Shown here piece after piece: positions 17,191 to 27,000 of a stretch of DNA of 64,000 nucleotides (positions within the stretch are counted from its first letter, which is position 1; each line of letters opens with the position of its first letter). This stretch comes from Thermosipho africanus Ob7 (lineage in GTDB: Bacteria > Thermotogota > Thermotogae > Thermotogales > Fervidobacteriaceae), in assembly GCF_003351105.1 (NCBI RefSeq), contig NZ_NKRG01000005.1, positions 1 to 64,000 of the forward strand. Reading direction: 5' to 3'. The translations under genes were made by a program, and so were the position numbers. A model generated the notes under the pieces. The model made no database searches. It saw only the letters and a program-made list of their open reading frames with translations, and had not been told where the DNA came from.

Positions 17191-18561
17191 ATGATAATAA
17201 AAGTTAAAGTCCCGGAAAATAAAATGAGTGCAAGTATAATACTCGAAAAAGCAGGTGATGATGATAAAGTTACCCCGAAAGAAATAGTCGATGCTTTGAA
17301 TGAAGCAGGGGTTAAATTTGGTATAGATTATGATGTAATAAATAGAATTTGCCAAAATCCTGAATTTTTTGTACCATTGCAAGTTGCTGTGGGTAAAGAA
17401 CCAAAAAATGGTGAAGATGGTCGCATTGAGTTTGTAAATTTTGAAAAAGAAAAGGAAAGTGATAAAAAGAATATCGATTTTAGAGAATTCCCTACTCACA
17501 AAAGGATAATAGTAAGAAAGGGGCAAAAAATTGCTACAGTTTATGAGCCAACAGAAGGAGAAGATGGAATAAACGTATTTGGTGAAAAAATAGCTGGAAA
17601 AGTTGGAAATAAAGTAGATATAAAGTTGGGAAACAACGTTGAGTTAAAGGATAACAGTATATACTCGAAAGTTGATGGAATATTGATAGTTGATCTAAAT
17701 GAAAACTTTATTGATGTAGGTGAAGTTTTAGAGATAAAAGGGGATGTAGATTATTCGATAGGCAATATTGATTTTCCAGGTGAAGTGGTCATTACAGGTG
17801 ATGTGAAGCCAGGGTTTGTAGTAAGGGCAAAGAAAGATATAAAGGTTGAAGGAATAATTGAAGCAGCAACTGTAATATCGTTAGAGGGTAATATAATTGT
17901 TAGTGGAATTAAAGGAAGAGATAAAGGAATAGTAAAATGTTCTGAAGATTTGAATGTAAGATTTGCCGAAAATGCAAATTTGGAAGCAAAAAATTTGATT
18001 TTCAAAGATCTTTTGAATAATTGTAACGTAAAAGTTTCTGAAAGTATTATTTCAGAGAATGGAAGAGGGGTTATTGTCGGGGGAGAATATATAGCAGGAG
18101 TAAAAATTGAGGCTGAAGAAATTGGTTCGGAGATAGGAATTCCTACACGTCTTGAAGTTGGTATTCCACCACATTTACTTGAAGAGAGAAAACTTCTTCA
18201 TACGCAAATAATGCTTGATAAGCAGAATGCTGAGAAATTAATGAAGATAGTTAAACAATATAAACTATTAAAAGAGAAGAAAGTTGATATACCTAATGAT
18301 AAGAAACAATTGTTTGTTAAAGCAACGACAACTCTTCTTAATATAAAAGAACAACTTGAAAAAAATAAAAAAAGATTGGATGAAATTGAGGAAATGATAA
18401 ATAAGATTAAAGTTGATGCTAAAGTTGTAGCTCGAAAAATTATTTATCCTGGAGTTGAAATTATGTTGCAAGGGCTTAAGTATTATATAAATAAACCATT
18501 AAATAAGGCGGTATTGAGAATTGAGAATGATAACATTATTGTTGGAGGGTATAAAGAATGA
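17191..18561 (+). CDS. FapA-family (DUF342) polymer-assembly protein
   Basis: The 456-residue protein resembles the DUF342/FapA family. An N-terminal alpha/beta region (about 1-90) is followed by a stack of beta turns forming a right-handed helix (about 95-300, for example VVITGDVKPGFVVRAKKDIK). A coiled-coil segment (about 325-410) and a short C-terminal strand region follow. Family members are linked to flagellar or polymer assembly, without a known enzyme activity. It follows the SLH protein gene with a GGGGGAT ribosome site and overlaps the isomerase gene by four bases. Confidence 0.8.
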   Translation: MIIKVKVPENKMSASIILEKAGDDDKVTPKEIVDALNEAGVKFGIDYDVINRICQNPEFFVPLQVAVGKEPKNGEDGRIEFVNFEKEKESDKKNIDFREFPTHKRIIVRKGQKIATVYEPTEGEDGINVFGEKIAGKVGNKVDIKLGNNVELKDNSIYSKVDGILIVDLNENFIDVGEVLEIKGDVDYSIGNIDFPGEVVITGDVKPGFVVRAKKDIKVEGIIEAATVISLEGNIIVSGIKGRDKGIVKCSEDLNVRFAENANLEAKNLIFKDLLNNCNVKVSESIISENGRGVIVGGEYIAGVKIEAEEIGSEIGIPTRLEVGIPPHLLEERKLLHTQIMLDKQNAEKLMKIVKQYKLLKEKKVDIPNDKKQLFVKATTTLLNIKEQLEKNKKRLDEIEEMINKIKVDAKVVARKIIYPGVEIMLQGLKYYINKPLNKAVLRIENDNIIVGGYKE

Positions 18562-19346
18562 TAAAAATTGAGCCAAAGTTCAGAGAGCAGGTATGGGGAG
18601 ACTTCAATTTAAATAAAACGTTTGGAATAAAAGGTAATCCAATAGGTGAAGTTTGGCTACTTTCTGGTCACCCACTTTATACCACGAATATTAATGGAAA
18701 AACTGTTAATGAAGCATCAAACGAGTTATGTGGAAAAGAATTTAAAAGATTCCCATTACTAATAAAGTTAATATCAACAAATGCTTGGCTTTCTTTACAA
18801 GTCCATCCTGATGATGAATATGCTCAAAGAGTTGAGGGGGAACCTTGGGGAAAAAGTGAGGCATGGTATTTTTTGAAGGATGGTGAAATTGCAATTTGTG
18901 AAAATCCATCCTTAATTCCTCAAGCTTTAAAAAGTGGAAATTGGGAAAAGGTAATTCGAAAAGTCAAGGTTAAAAAAGGAACATTTGTTTATATTCCTGC
19001 AGGAGTTATTCATGCATTAGGTCCGAATTCGACTATAATTGAAGTTCAACAATCTTCGGATTTAACATATAGAATTTACGACTGGGGAAGGCAAAGAGAA
19101 TTACATATTGAAAAAGCATTACAGGTAGCAAAAAAAACTAAATATGAAAATTTATTGATGGAAAAGATTTCATGTGAATACTTTAATATGGAAGAATTAT
19201 TTGAAGGTTATGTAGATGGATTTGCAGTAGCTGTACCTAAAAAAATCGAAAAAAATTTTGGAGCCTTTTTAATACCAAAAGGCTCCAAAGAATTCGTTAG
19301 AGATTCTATAATAATTACTCTTGGCGAATTCTTTTTGAATTCATAA
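18558..19346 (+). CDS. manA: Type I mannose-6-phosphate isomerase (short)
   Basis: This cupin zinc enzyme interconverts fructose 6-phosphate and mannose 6-phosphate. Metal ligands are intact: Gln and His in LSLQVHPDDEYA, Glu in GKSEAWYFL, and His in YIPAGVIHALG; the catalytic Arg region is SDLTYRIYDWGR. At 262 residues it is about 50 shorter than typical short-form ManA (around 315), missing most of the second cupin. The 3' end overlaps the convergent DUF89 gene by 32 bases and carries a strong hairpin at 19260-19286. Whether the short tail is natural or an old truncation cannot be told. Confidence 0.85.
   Translation: MIKIEPKFREQVWGDFNLNKTFGIKGNPIGEVWLLSGHPLYTTNINGKTVNEASNELCGKEFKRFPLLIKLISTNAWLSLQVHPDDEYAQRVEGEPWGKSEAWYFLKDGEIAICENPSLIPQALKSGNWEKVIRKVKVKKGTFVYIPAGVIHALGPNSTIIEVQQSSDLTYRIYDWGRQRELHIEKALQVAKKTKYENLLMEKISCEYFNMEELFEGYVDGFAVAVPKKIEKNFGAFLIPKGSKEFVRDSIIITLGEFFLNS
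19260..19286 (-). terminator. Terminator hairpin of DUF89 gene inside manA
   Basis: GGAGCCTTTT and AAAAGGCTCC form a perfect 10-bp stem with a 7-base loop. Read on the minus strand, the hairpin lies about 30 bases after the stop of the DUF89 gene and is followed by T-rich sequence with two T7 runs, which fits an intrinsic terminator. On the plus strand no T-tract follows, so it should not stop transcription of manA early. Confidence 0.6.
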
Positions 19347-20196
19347 ATAATTTTGAATTTTTTTCAACACCTATAAAGTCAGAGATAACTTCGCATTTAG
19401 AAACTAATGCAAAAAATAGATTATTCCTTGATTCTTCAGAAAGGCCTTCGAAGTTTCCTTGGCCTTTTGCTATTATAATATCTGAGTCGTAGAATAATCT
19501 TCTAAATTCTTCAGAAGATTTTGGCAAAGAAGCCCCTGCAGTTTTAAGTTTTGTATCAATTATTGTTGCAAATTTTTCGATACCTATATATTTACCATCG
19601 TCAACTGTTGCATCATTTATAATAGGTTTTCCTTTTAGAGCCACAAAGATTTCAATGTCATGAAGAGTTTCTTTAATAATTTCAATAAAGAGCATGTCGA
19701 AAACTAAATCTCCAGCATTATCGGCAATAAATAATAGATTTTTTGATGAAAAAAGTGATTTTTTAAATTCTTCAAAGTCATCGATAGAAAATGGTTGATT
19801 CCATATGTCTATAACCTGCTTAAATAATTCTTCGGTTGAACCTTTTTTAGCTCCAAAATCAATTAGATTGCCAGCAACCGATAGTTTTGCTGCCTCATAT
19901 AGTGGATCGCTCGAATCAAGGATTCTGCTTTTAAAATCTTTATATAACGATAAGGCTGCATCGTTTGACTTTTTCTTTTCTTCAGAATAGAGGTCACTTT
20001 TGTTTAGATAGTTTTCAAGCTTTTCATACATTACCTCGGCAATATCGATAGGTTTTAGATTATAATTTAGTTGGGATAAATCATTAAGCACTTTTTTAAG
20101 TATATTCCATTTCTCATGTTCTGAAATAACAAATTTGTCAAGTATTCTCTGAGCCTGGTTAACATGACAAATAAGGCATTTACTGATAGCTTTCAT
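19315..20196 (-). CDS. DUF89/ARMT1-like damage-control phosphatase
   Basis: The 293-residue protein carries the DUF89 signature: an N-terminal CLICHVNQAQ, then FIADNAGDLVFDMLFIE, VALKGKPIINDATVDD, and DSDIIIAKGQGNFEGL near the C-terminus. The conserved Asp and Asn residues bind metal. The family hydrolyses sugar phosphates and other damaged or surplus phosphometabolites; the particular substrate is not visible. It lies nine bases downstream of acpP and shares its promoter. Its stop is inside the convergent manA. Confidence 0.85.
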   Translation of the reverse strand: MKAISKCLICHVNQAQRILDKFVISEHEKWNILKKVLNDLSQLNYNLKPIDIAEVMYEKLENYLNKSDLYSEEKKKSNDAALSLYKDFKSRILDSSDPLYEAAKLSVAGNLIDFGAKKGSTEELFKQVIDIWNQPFSIDDFEEFKKSLFSSKNLLFIADNAGDLVFDMLFIEIIKETLHDIEIFVALKGKPIINDATVDDGKYIGIEKFATIIDTKLKTAGASLPKSSEEFRRLFYDSDIIIAKGQGNFEGLSEESRNNLFFALVSKCEVISDFIGVEKNSKLFMNSKRIRQE

Positions 20197-20204
20197 TTTT
20201 GTTT

Positions 20205-20459
20205 TTAATCTCCTTGAACCTTTAATTTGGATTCAATTATGTTGATTACATCTTCAACTGTAGATATATTTTCTAGTTCATCGTCTTCAATTCTAATTCC
20301 ATATTCGTCTTCGAGAATCATTACTAAATCTACTACATCCAATGAATCTGCTCCCAAATCATCAATAATATTGGAACTTTCATCAATATCTTCAATTGGA
20401 ATGTTCAATTTTTCGGCTAATATTTTACTTACTTGTCTAAATAATTCTGCTCTTTCCAT
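20205..20459 (-). CDS. acpP: Acyl carrier protein
   Basis: The 84-residue acidic protein carries fatty-acyl intermediates on a phosphopantetheine arm. The attachment serine is in GADSLDVVDLVM, near residue 40, and the four-helix pattern with VEDVINIIESKL at the C-terminus is typical. The ATG at 20459 follows GAGGAGGGAAAG. It is the first gene of a two-gene minus-strand operon. Confidence 0.95.
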   Translation of the reverse strand: MERAELFRQVSKILAEKLNIPIEDIDESSNIIDDLGADSLDVVDLVMILEDEYGIRIEDDELENISTVEDVINIIESKLKVQGD

Positions 20460-20494
20460 TCTTTCCCTCCTCGAATTTTTATTTTATACATATT

Positions 20495-20524
20495 AGATAA
20501 AACATAAATTTTTAGAATTGTCAA
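20495..20524 (-). promoter_or_regulatory. Promoter of acpP
   Basis: On the minus strand TTGACA (20524-20519) is a perfect -35 hexamer, followed after 18 bases by TTATCT (20500-20495) as a -10 element, some 36 bases before the acpP start. Confidence 0.65.
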
Positions 20525-20549
20525 GTAATATTATAGCACTTTTTAATGT

Positions 20550-20577
20550 TTGTATATCAATATTTTTATGGTATCAT
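20550..20577 (+). promoter_or_regulatory. Promoter of ruvB
   Basis: TTGTAT (20550-20555) and TATCAT (20572-20577) are separated by 16 bases, and the -10 has a TGn extension (TG at 20569-20570). Transcription would begin just before the AGGGAGG ribosome site at 20585-20591. Confidence 0.5.
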
Positions 20578-20592
20578 TTCATTTAGGGAGGT

Positions 20593-21603
20593 GTGATTAT
20601 CTCGGAGAGAATATTTGACCCTGAGAAATTACCAAACGATGTTTTAACAATAAGGCCACAAAAATTAGAAGAATATATAGGGCAAGAAAATATAAAGAAA
20701 AGGCTTAAATTAGCTATAAATGCTTCTAAAATAAGGAAAGAAGCACTTGATCATGTTTTATTAGTAGGACCACCTGGTCTTGGAAAAACAACACTTGCAC
20801 ATATAATCTCAAATGAAATGGGAACAAATATTCACATTACAAGTGGTCCCATTTTAGAAAAGCAAGGTGATGTTGCTGCAATATTGAGTAATTTGGAATA
20901 TGGAGATATTTTGTTTATTGATGAAATACATAGAATGAATAAATCAGTGGAAGAAATTTTGTATACTGCAATGGAAGATTTTCAAATTGATATTTTAATT
21001 GGAAAAGGGCCTTCAGCAAGATCAATTAGAATTGATTTGCAACCTTTTACACTTGTTGGAGCTACTACGAGAAGTGGATTATTAAGTTCACCTTTAAGAA
21101 ATAGATTTGGATTGATTATGGAGTTAGATTTTTATACGGTAGAAGAATTAAGTTTAATAATAAAGAGGGCATCAACTGTTTTAAATGTTGAAATTGATGA
21201 AGATGCTGCACAACTTCTTGCAAAACGTTCTCGCGGGACTCCAAGAATTGCGTTAAGATTATTAAGAAGAGTTCGTGATATGAGCACTGTAACAGAAAAG
21301 AAGAAAATTGATGTAATGATGGTAGAAGAAATAATGGAGTTATTAGGGATTGATAATGAGGGGTTAGATGAGGTAGACAGAAAAATATTAACGACAATCA
21401 TTGAAGTTTATCAAGGTGGCCCTGTAGGCTTAAAATCATTGGCTGCTTCAGTGGGACTTTCAGAGGATAGTATTTCCGAAGTTTATGAACCATATCTTTT
21501 ACAAAGTGGATTTTTAGCAAGAACTCATAGAGGAAGAGTAGTAACTAGTAAAGCATATAAACACCTTGGTTATAAAAATGGGGGTGGATTGTTTGATGAG
21601 TGA
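20593..21603 (+). CDS. ruvB: Holliday junction branch-migration helicase RuvB
   Basis: RuvB is the AAA+ motor that, with RuvA, drives branch migration during recombination. The 336-residue protein shows [18 protein letters not shown], Walker [10 protein letters not shown], Walker [10 protein letters not shown], sensor 1 [18 protein letters not shown] and the winged-helix C-terminus. The only standard start (GTG 20593) lies just one base after GGAGG (20587-20591), too near for normal initiation. In-frame ATT (20596) or ATC (20599) have better spacing, so the real start may be non-standard. ruvB overlaps the next gene by eight bases. Confidence 0.93.
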   Translation: MIISERIFDPEKLPNDVLTIRPQKLEEYIGQENIKKRLKLAINASKIRKEALDHVLLVGPPGLGKTTLAHIISNEMGTNIHITSGPILEKQGDVAAILSNLEYGDILFIDEIHRMNKSVEEILYTAMEDFQIDILIGKGPSARSIRIDLQPFTLVGATTRSGLLSSPLRNRFGLIMELDFYTVEELSLIIKRASTVLNVEIDEDAAQLLAKRSRGTPRIALRLLRRVRDMSTVTEKKKIDVMMVEEIMELLGIDNEGLDEVDRKILTTIIEVYQGGPVGLKSLAASVGLSEDSISEVYEPYLLQSGFLARTHRGRVVTSKAYKHLGYKNGGGLFDE

Positions 21604-22279
21604 AATTTATAAAAGGTATATGGAAGTTGTAGATTCAATTAAGAATAAATGTAAACAAATAGATAGAGACTATAGTAAAATTAAATTAGTAGCTGTTAGT
21701 AAAACGTTTCCGGTTGAAGTTTTAAAAGAGGCATATGATTCAGGAATAAATATTTTTGGTGAAAATTATGCGCAAGAGCTACGTGATAAATCAAAGGTAT
21801 TAAAAGATTATAACATTGAGTGGCATTTTATAGGAAGGATTCAGATTAATAAGTTAAAATATATTGTACCTGTAGCAAGTTTGATACATTCTGTATCAAG
21901 AATTGAGGAAATTGAAGTGATAGATAAAATTTCTAAAAAATTGGGGAAAATTCAAGAAATATTAATACAAGTCAATGTTTCAGGTGAAGAGACAAAATCT
22001 GGAGTAAAGCCTGAGCAGCTTATTGATTTAATTGAAAAATCTAAATTATACGAAAACGTAAAAGTTATTGGTTTAATGACGATGGCACCTTTTACAGATA
22101 ATGAGGAGATAATTAGGAATGTTTTTAAAAAAGCAAGAGTATTAAGGGATAATGTTTCAAAAGAATTTCCTGATGTAGTAGAACTGTCAATGGGAATGTC
22201 GAATGATTATTTAATTGCTTTGGAAGAAGGAGCGACTATTTTAAGAATTGGTAGTAAAATTTTTGGTTCAAGAAAATAA
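21596..22279 (+). CDS. YggS/PLPBP-family pyridoxal-phosphate-binding protein
   Basis: This 227-residue single-domain TIM-barrel protein binds pyridoxal 5'-phosphate through the lysine in [12 protein letters not shown] and helps vitamin B6 and amino-acid homeostasis. Other family motifs are [39 protein letters not shown] and [13 protein letters not shown], with a phosphate-binding LRIGSKIFG at the end. The ATG at 21596 follows GGGGGTGG and overlaps the ruvB stop. It precedes yggT, a pairing common across bacteria. Confidence 0.92.
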   Translation: MSEIYKRYMEVVDSIKNKCKQIDRDYSKIKLVAVSKTFPVEVLKEAYDSGINIFGENYAQELRDKSKVLKDYNIEWHFIGRIQINKLKYIVPVASLIHSVSRIEEIEVIDKISKKLGKIQEILIQVNVSGEETKSGVKPEQLIDLIEKSKLYENVKVIGLMTMAPFTDNEEIIRNVFKKARVLRDNVSKEFPDVVELSMGMSNDYLIALEEGATILRIGSKIFGSRK

Positions 22280-22299
22280 AGAGGGAGGGAGCTTGTAAA

Positions 22300-22599
22300 A
22301 TGTTTATATTAGGTAATTTTTTAATTGGTCTAGGATATTCATTAAGGGTTTTAATAAATATCGAAATGTTCTTTATTGTAATTTCTGCTGTTTTGAGTTG
22401 GTTTAGTTATTATTCTAATGTGCAAAGTATTTATTATTATTTTCAATCGATTGCAGACATTATTGAAAAACCAATTAGAAAACTTATTCCAAGAATTGGA
22501 CCTGTAGATATATCACCAATGGTAGCAATAGTTGTTTTGGTTTTTTTTGATAGATTTTTAATTCAAAGTATAATTGAATTGGGGTATTATATAAAATGA
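22300..22599 (+). CDS. YggT-family membrane protein
   Basis: The 99-residue protein has two hydrophobic segments (about 18-40 and 72-92) joined by a polar loop with [17 protein letters not shown], a hallmark of the YggT family. The role is unsettled; relatives are linked to cell division, osmotic tolerance or membrane organisation. It follows GAGGGAGGG and overlaps nadK by four bases. Confidence 0.85.
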
Positions 22600-23363
22600 A
22601 GCATTTAGGTATATTTTATAAGCCGGAGCTTTTTGGCAAAGCAGAAAGTTTAAAAGAATTGCTTTTAAATGAAGGTTACATAGTAGATTATTGTGAATCA
22701 AGTGAAAGAATAAAAAACAATAAAGTTGATTTAACAATTGTATTAGGTGGAGATGGAACTTTTTTAAAGGCATCCCATTTAGTTAATAATCCGTTAGTTG
22801 GTTTTAAAGGTGGAAGATTAGGATTTTTATCAAGCTATACTGTTGAAGAGTTTGACAAATTTTTAAAAGATTTAAAAAATAATAATTTTGTATCAGATGA
22901 GAGGACTTTTTTAAAAGTTAGTGATCTAAACACTTTTTGTTTAAATGAGGTTCTTTTAGTTAAGGATCCGGACCAAAAAATGGTGGATATAAAAATTTCT
23001 TTTCAAGATGGTGAATTGTTCTTTCATGCAGATGGAATAATGCTGAGTACTCCAACTGGTTCAACAGGATATTCATTATCTTTAGGCGGCCCTATTTTAT
23101 TGCCAAACACAAAAGCTTTTGTTATTACACCGGTTGCACCGCAGTTTTTAGCTTCAAGAAGTATTGTTATACCTGATAATGAAAAAGTTAATATTGAAGT
23201 TGATAAAAGAGTAAATTTAATAATTGATGGAGTAAATTTTGGTAAATTTAGCAAAATTACGGTTATGAAATCAAAGAAAAAAATTTCAATTTTAAGGCCA
23301 GTAGATTATGATTTCACAAAGTCTATAAAGGAAAAATTGGGTTACGGTAAAAAAATTTTATAA
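22596..23363 (+). CDS. nadK: NAD kinase
   Basis: NAD kinase phosphorylates NAD to NADP. The 255-residue protein contains the GGDGTFLKA motif (about residue 50), [21 protein letters not shown] and [16 protein letters not shown], which supply the catalytic aspartate and nucleotide-binding loops. Length is typical. It is translationally coupled to yggT, and the PhoU-like gene follows. Confidence 0.94.
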
Positions 23364-23376
23364 AAAGGTGATGTAT

Positions 23377-24078
23377 ATGGATTGGATATTGAGTGAAAAT
23401 GTTGAAGAATTGAAGAAAATGGTCTTAAAAGAAGGTTGGCTTGTAGAAAGTTTGTTTAATCAAGTAATCAATGCTTTGAAAGAAAGGGATGAAAAAGCTT
23501 CAGTTGAGGTGTTAAAAAAGGAAAACGAGGTAAACCTAATGGATCTGAAGATAAGAGAAAAAGCATTAATCATACTTTCTACTATGATGCCAATGTCAAA
23601 GAACTTAAGAATGGTAACAGGAAGTTTTATAGTTTCGGGGTATTTTCAAGAAATAGCTGAAAAAACTACGGACATTGCTAATATGGTGTTGGAGTTAATA
23701 AAGGAGCCTCAATTAAAACCTTTAATTACTATTCCTGAAATGGCGAAAATATCTATAGAAATGTTAAGAGAAAGTATGAGAATGTTTGCAGATAATAATA
23801 TTTATGGAGCAGAAACAATTTGTGAAAAAGATGCTGATATAGACAATTTTTATGATGAGATTAGAAAAGAATTAATGGTATACATGATGGAAGATCCAAA
23901 ATATGTAAAAAGAGCATTAATTTTACTGGAAATTTCTCAAAAGATAGAGGAAATTGCTGATCTTGCAACTAAAATAGTGGAGGCTACTTCTTATATAATT
24001 ACAGGAAAACAATATAAATGTTTTAAAGACAAGTTACATACAATTGATAGTTTGGAAAAGGATGGGGGAGTTAATTGA
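23377..24078 (+). CDS. PhoU-domain protein
   Basis: This 233-residue all-helical protein has two PhoU-like three-helix repeats. Each has the acidic metal-binding pattern seen in this family (ENEVNLMDLKIREKAL and EKDADIDNFYDEIRKEL). PhoU proteins regulate phosphate transport and the PhoR/PhoB system or act in related transport. No pst genes lie nearby, so the partner is unknown. I prefer ATG 23377, six bases after AGGTG. It overlaps the LptF-LptD gene by four bases, which could suggest a joint operon role. Confidence 0.8.
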   Translation: MDWILSENVEELKKMVLKEGWLVESLFNQVINALKERDEKASVEVLKKENEVNLMDLKIREKALIILSTMMPMSKNLRMVTGSFIVSGYFQEIAEKTTDIANMVLELIKEPQLKPLITIPEMAKISIEMLRESMRMFADNNIYGAETICEKDADIDNFYDEIRKELMVYMMEDPKYVKRALILLEISQKIEEIADLATKIVEATSYIITGKQYKCFKDKLHTIDSLEKDGGVN

Positions 24079-27000
24079 AAGTATTAACTAAATATATTTT
24101 GAAACTTTCATTAGGCCCATTTTTGATGGGAATAGGAGCTTTTATTGTATTTGCAAGTGTTGAACTATTATATCAACTATCGGATATTATTGTAAGACAT
24201 AGGGTGGGTATTTTAAAATTATTTGAATTGATATATTATAACTTACCATATTTTGCTTCATTGGGAATTCCTGTAGGAATTTTATTTTCTATTTTTTGGG
24301 TGTTATCACAATTATATAGCTCAAAAGAGATTACAGCTTTTTTAGTTCACGGTATTCCATCACGAAAATTAGTATATCCTTTCTTAATTTTGTCTATAAT
24401 TTTTGGAGCAGTCTCATTTTATTTGAATGATCAGATAGTTCCAAAATTTAATCAGAAGGCAATGGAAACAATATCAAAGTACGTCTATAAAAAGCCGGAA
24501 GTTACTATTAAAGAAAATGTATTAACCAAGATTGATGAATCTCAATACTTTTTTGTAAAAAGGTATGATCAACAGCAAGGGATATTATATGATGTTGTTT
24601 TGTTTCAAAATATGCAAAGTGAAGAAAGAATAATTACAGCTAAAAAAGTCGAAAAAGAAGAAAATAGTTGGTACTTAATAAACGGGAAAATGTACGTAAC
24701 TGATAGAGATGGATTTATGAAGTTAGACCTTAGTTTTTCAAAGATAAAGCTAGATTTGAAAGATGATTTGGAGAGTTTAATGAGGGTTGGCAAATCTCCA
24801 AGGGATATGACAGGAGAGGAATTAATACAAAAAATAAAGACATTTAAAAAGTTAGGAGTTGATCCTTCGCCTTGGATTGTAGAGCTTCATGGAAGGTACG
24901 CTAATTCAGTAGGGCCTTTTATAATAGTAATACTAGGTGTTCCTCTATCACTATTATTTGGATTGAAAAGTAAGTCTTGGAGTGTTATTTTTACTTTTGT
25001 AATTGTTGTTTTGTATCAAGGCTCTGGAGCATGGCTTTCTGCAATGGGGAAAGAAAATTTAATTAATCCGGTTCTTGCTGCTTGGTATCCTGATCTCTTA
25101 TTTGCGATTGTAGGATTCATTCTTTTTGCTATGTTAGATACACCTGTGGCCTATAGAATTAGAGAATTGATAGCAAAATTTTTAGTGATATTTTTTGTTT
25201 TTTTTATAGGTTCAAATTTATACTCGAAAGATTTGACATTGGATGCATCAAGTATTGAATATAATACTTCGTATATATATGCAAGCCAAAATGTTAACAT
25301 ATATTGGGAAGATATATCATTATTTTCTGATGAAGCAACTGTATTCTTAATCGATGATAAAGTAAAAGTTTTAGAAGCAGAAGGAAATGTTGTTTTAAGA
25401 AGAGAAAATAAGGAATATTATTCAAATTATATGAAATACTTTTTTGATAATGATGATATTTATATAGTTGAAGTAAAAGGTGTTGAAAAGTATAAAAAAA
25501 AAGGTAAAGATATAAATCTGTATTTTAATTCTGAAATTACCCAAAAAAGTTCTGAAACAGTGTTAATGAAAGAAGCTTACGTAACAACGTGTGAATTTGA
25601 AAATCCACACTACAAAATTGAAGCATTAAGGGTTTATGTTTACGATAACAAATTTTTAATTGCTGAGAATTCCATTTTATTTTTACTTGATATTCCATTA
25701 TTTCCATATCCTGTATATTTTTTAAATTTGACTGAGGATGAGTTTCCTCCTTTTTCGTTTTCTCTGGCATGGGATGAAGATGGTGGATTTATAACACATC
25801 AAGAGTATAATCTTTATGTTAATGATTACCTTCTTTCTACTAAGATTACTACAGAAAATAAAGAAACTATTCCTCAATTTAGTATTTACAAAAAAGATGA
25901 TAAGAACATAAAGTTTTCTATAGATTATGAGAAAAATTACATATACTTAGATTTGAAAAATTTAAAATACAATTCTAATTGGGTTACAAATAAGACGTTT
26001 TTTCATGTAGGTTATTCTCCTTTTTACTTTGAAGAATATTTAAATAACGGTAGTTATTATAAAAAATTTGGTTTAAATTTTGATCTTTATAGCAAGGGAA
26101 AAATGGACATCAACTTTTATTGGGATGGAAATAAAAGTAGAATTAATAATTCGTTTTCTATAATTAATGTTAAAAAAGATCTTTCCTTAGCAGAATTTAA
26201 CATTCAAAATTTGAGTTTTAATAATTCATTAGAAAAATCAACATTTTTCACAGATGATAGTACATGGACATTATATCAATCTGGAAATTACTCTTTTTCA
26301 TTTAAAAATAAGAGCTTTAGTACTAAATTCTACGGTAAAGTGTACAACGATACTTTTTCAAGTAATATTAGGCATACTTTTTCTTATCCTTTGAGCTTTG
26401 AGAATGAACTTGTCAAAGTATATGCTAAATATGGATTTGGAGCAAATTTATATAATGCAATTGTTGACAAGTATTATTTTAATTTGGGGTTATATGATAT
26501 TTATGAGTTAAGTGGGAAGTTAAAATTTAAAGTGTTTGATATTGAAGCAAAATATGAACTAAGAGAAAATTTTCGAGATGAATCAACAAATACTGAATAT
26601 AATAAATTGAGTAGTATTGTATATGTTAATACTCCTAATTTGAATTTTTCATTAAAACAAGGTTGGGACTTTTTAAATGAAAGAAGGTTGGATGATGAAA
26701 TTTCTTCGAAGTTTTCTTTTATTGTTTTAAACGGTAAGATTGAACTTGAATCAAAAGCAACTTATGACAACGAAGAAAAAAAAACTATCTCCTTATGATG
26801 TTTCACTATCTTATGTTAATAAACCTTTTTCTTTGATATATAGACTAAATACTAAATATTACGTTGGTGAACAACAGCCAATAAAAGAGCTAACTCATAT
26901 TTTTACTTTTCAAAAGCTAAAAGGGAAGGTTGTCCAATCTATAGAGGAAAATTATGTGAAAAGCGCTTATATAAATGGAACTTTTTCTATAAATAATTAT

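Noticed and set aside
25494..25502. A9 run in the LptF-LptD gene near residue 475 as a break
   Set aside because: The run is read in frame as three lysines and the domain continues normally after it.
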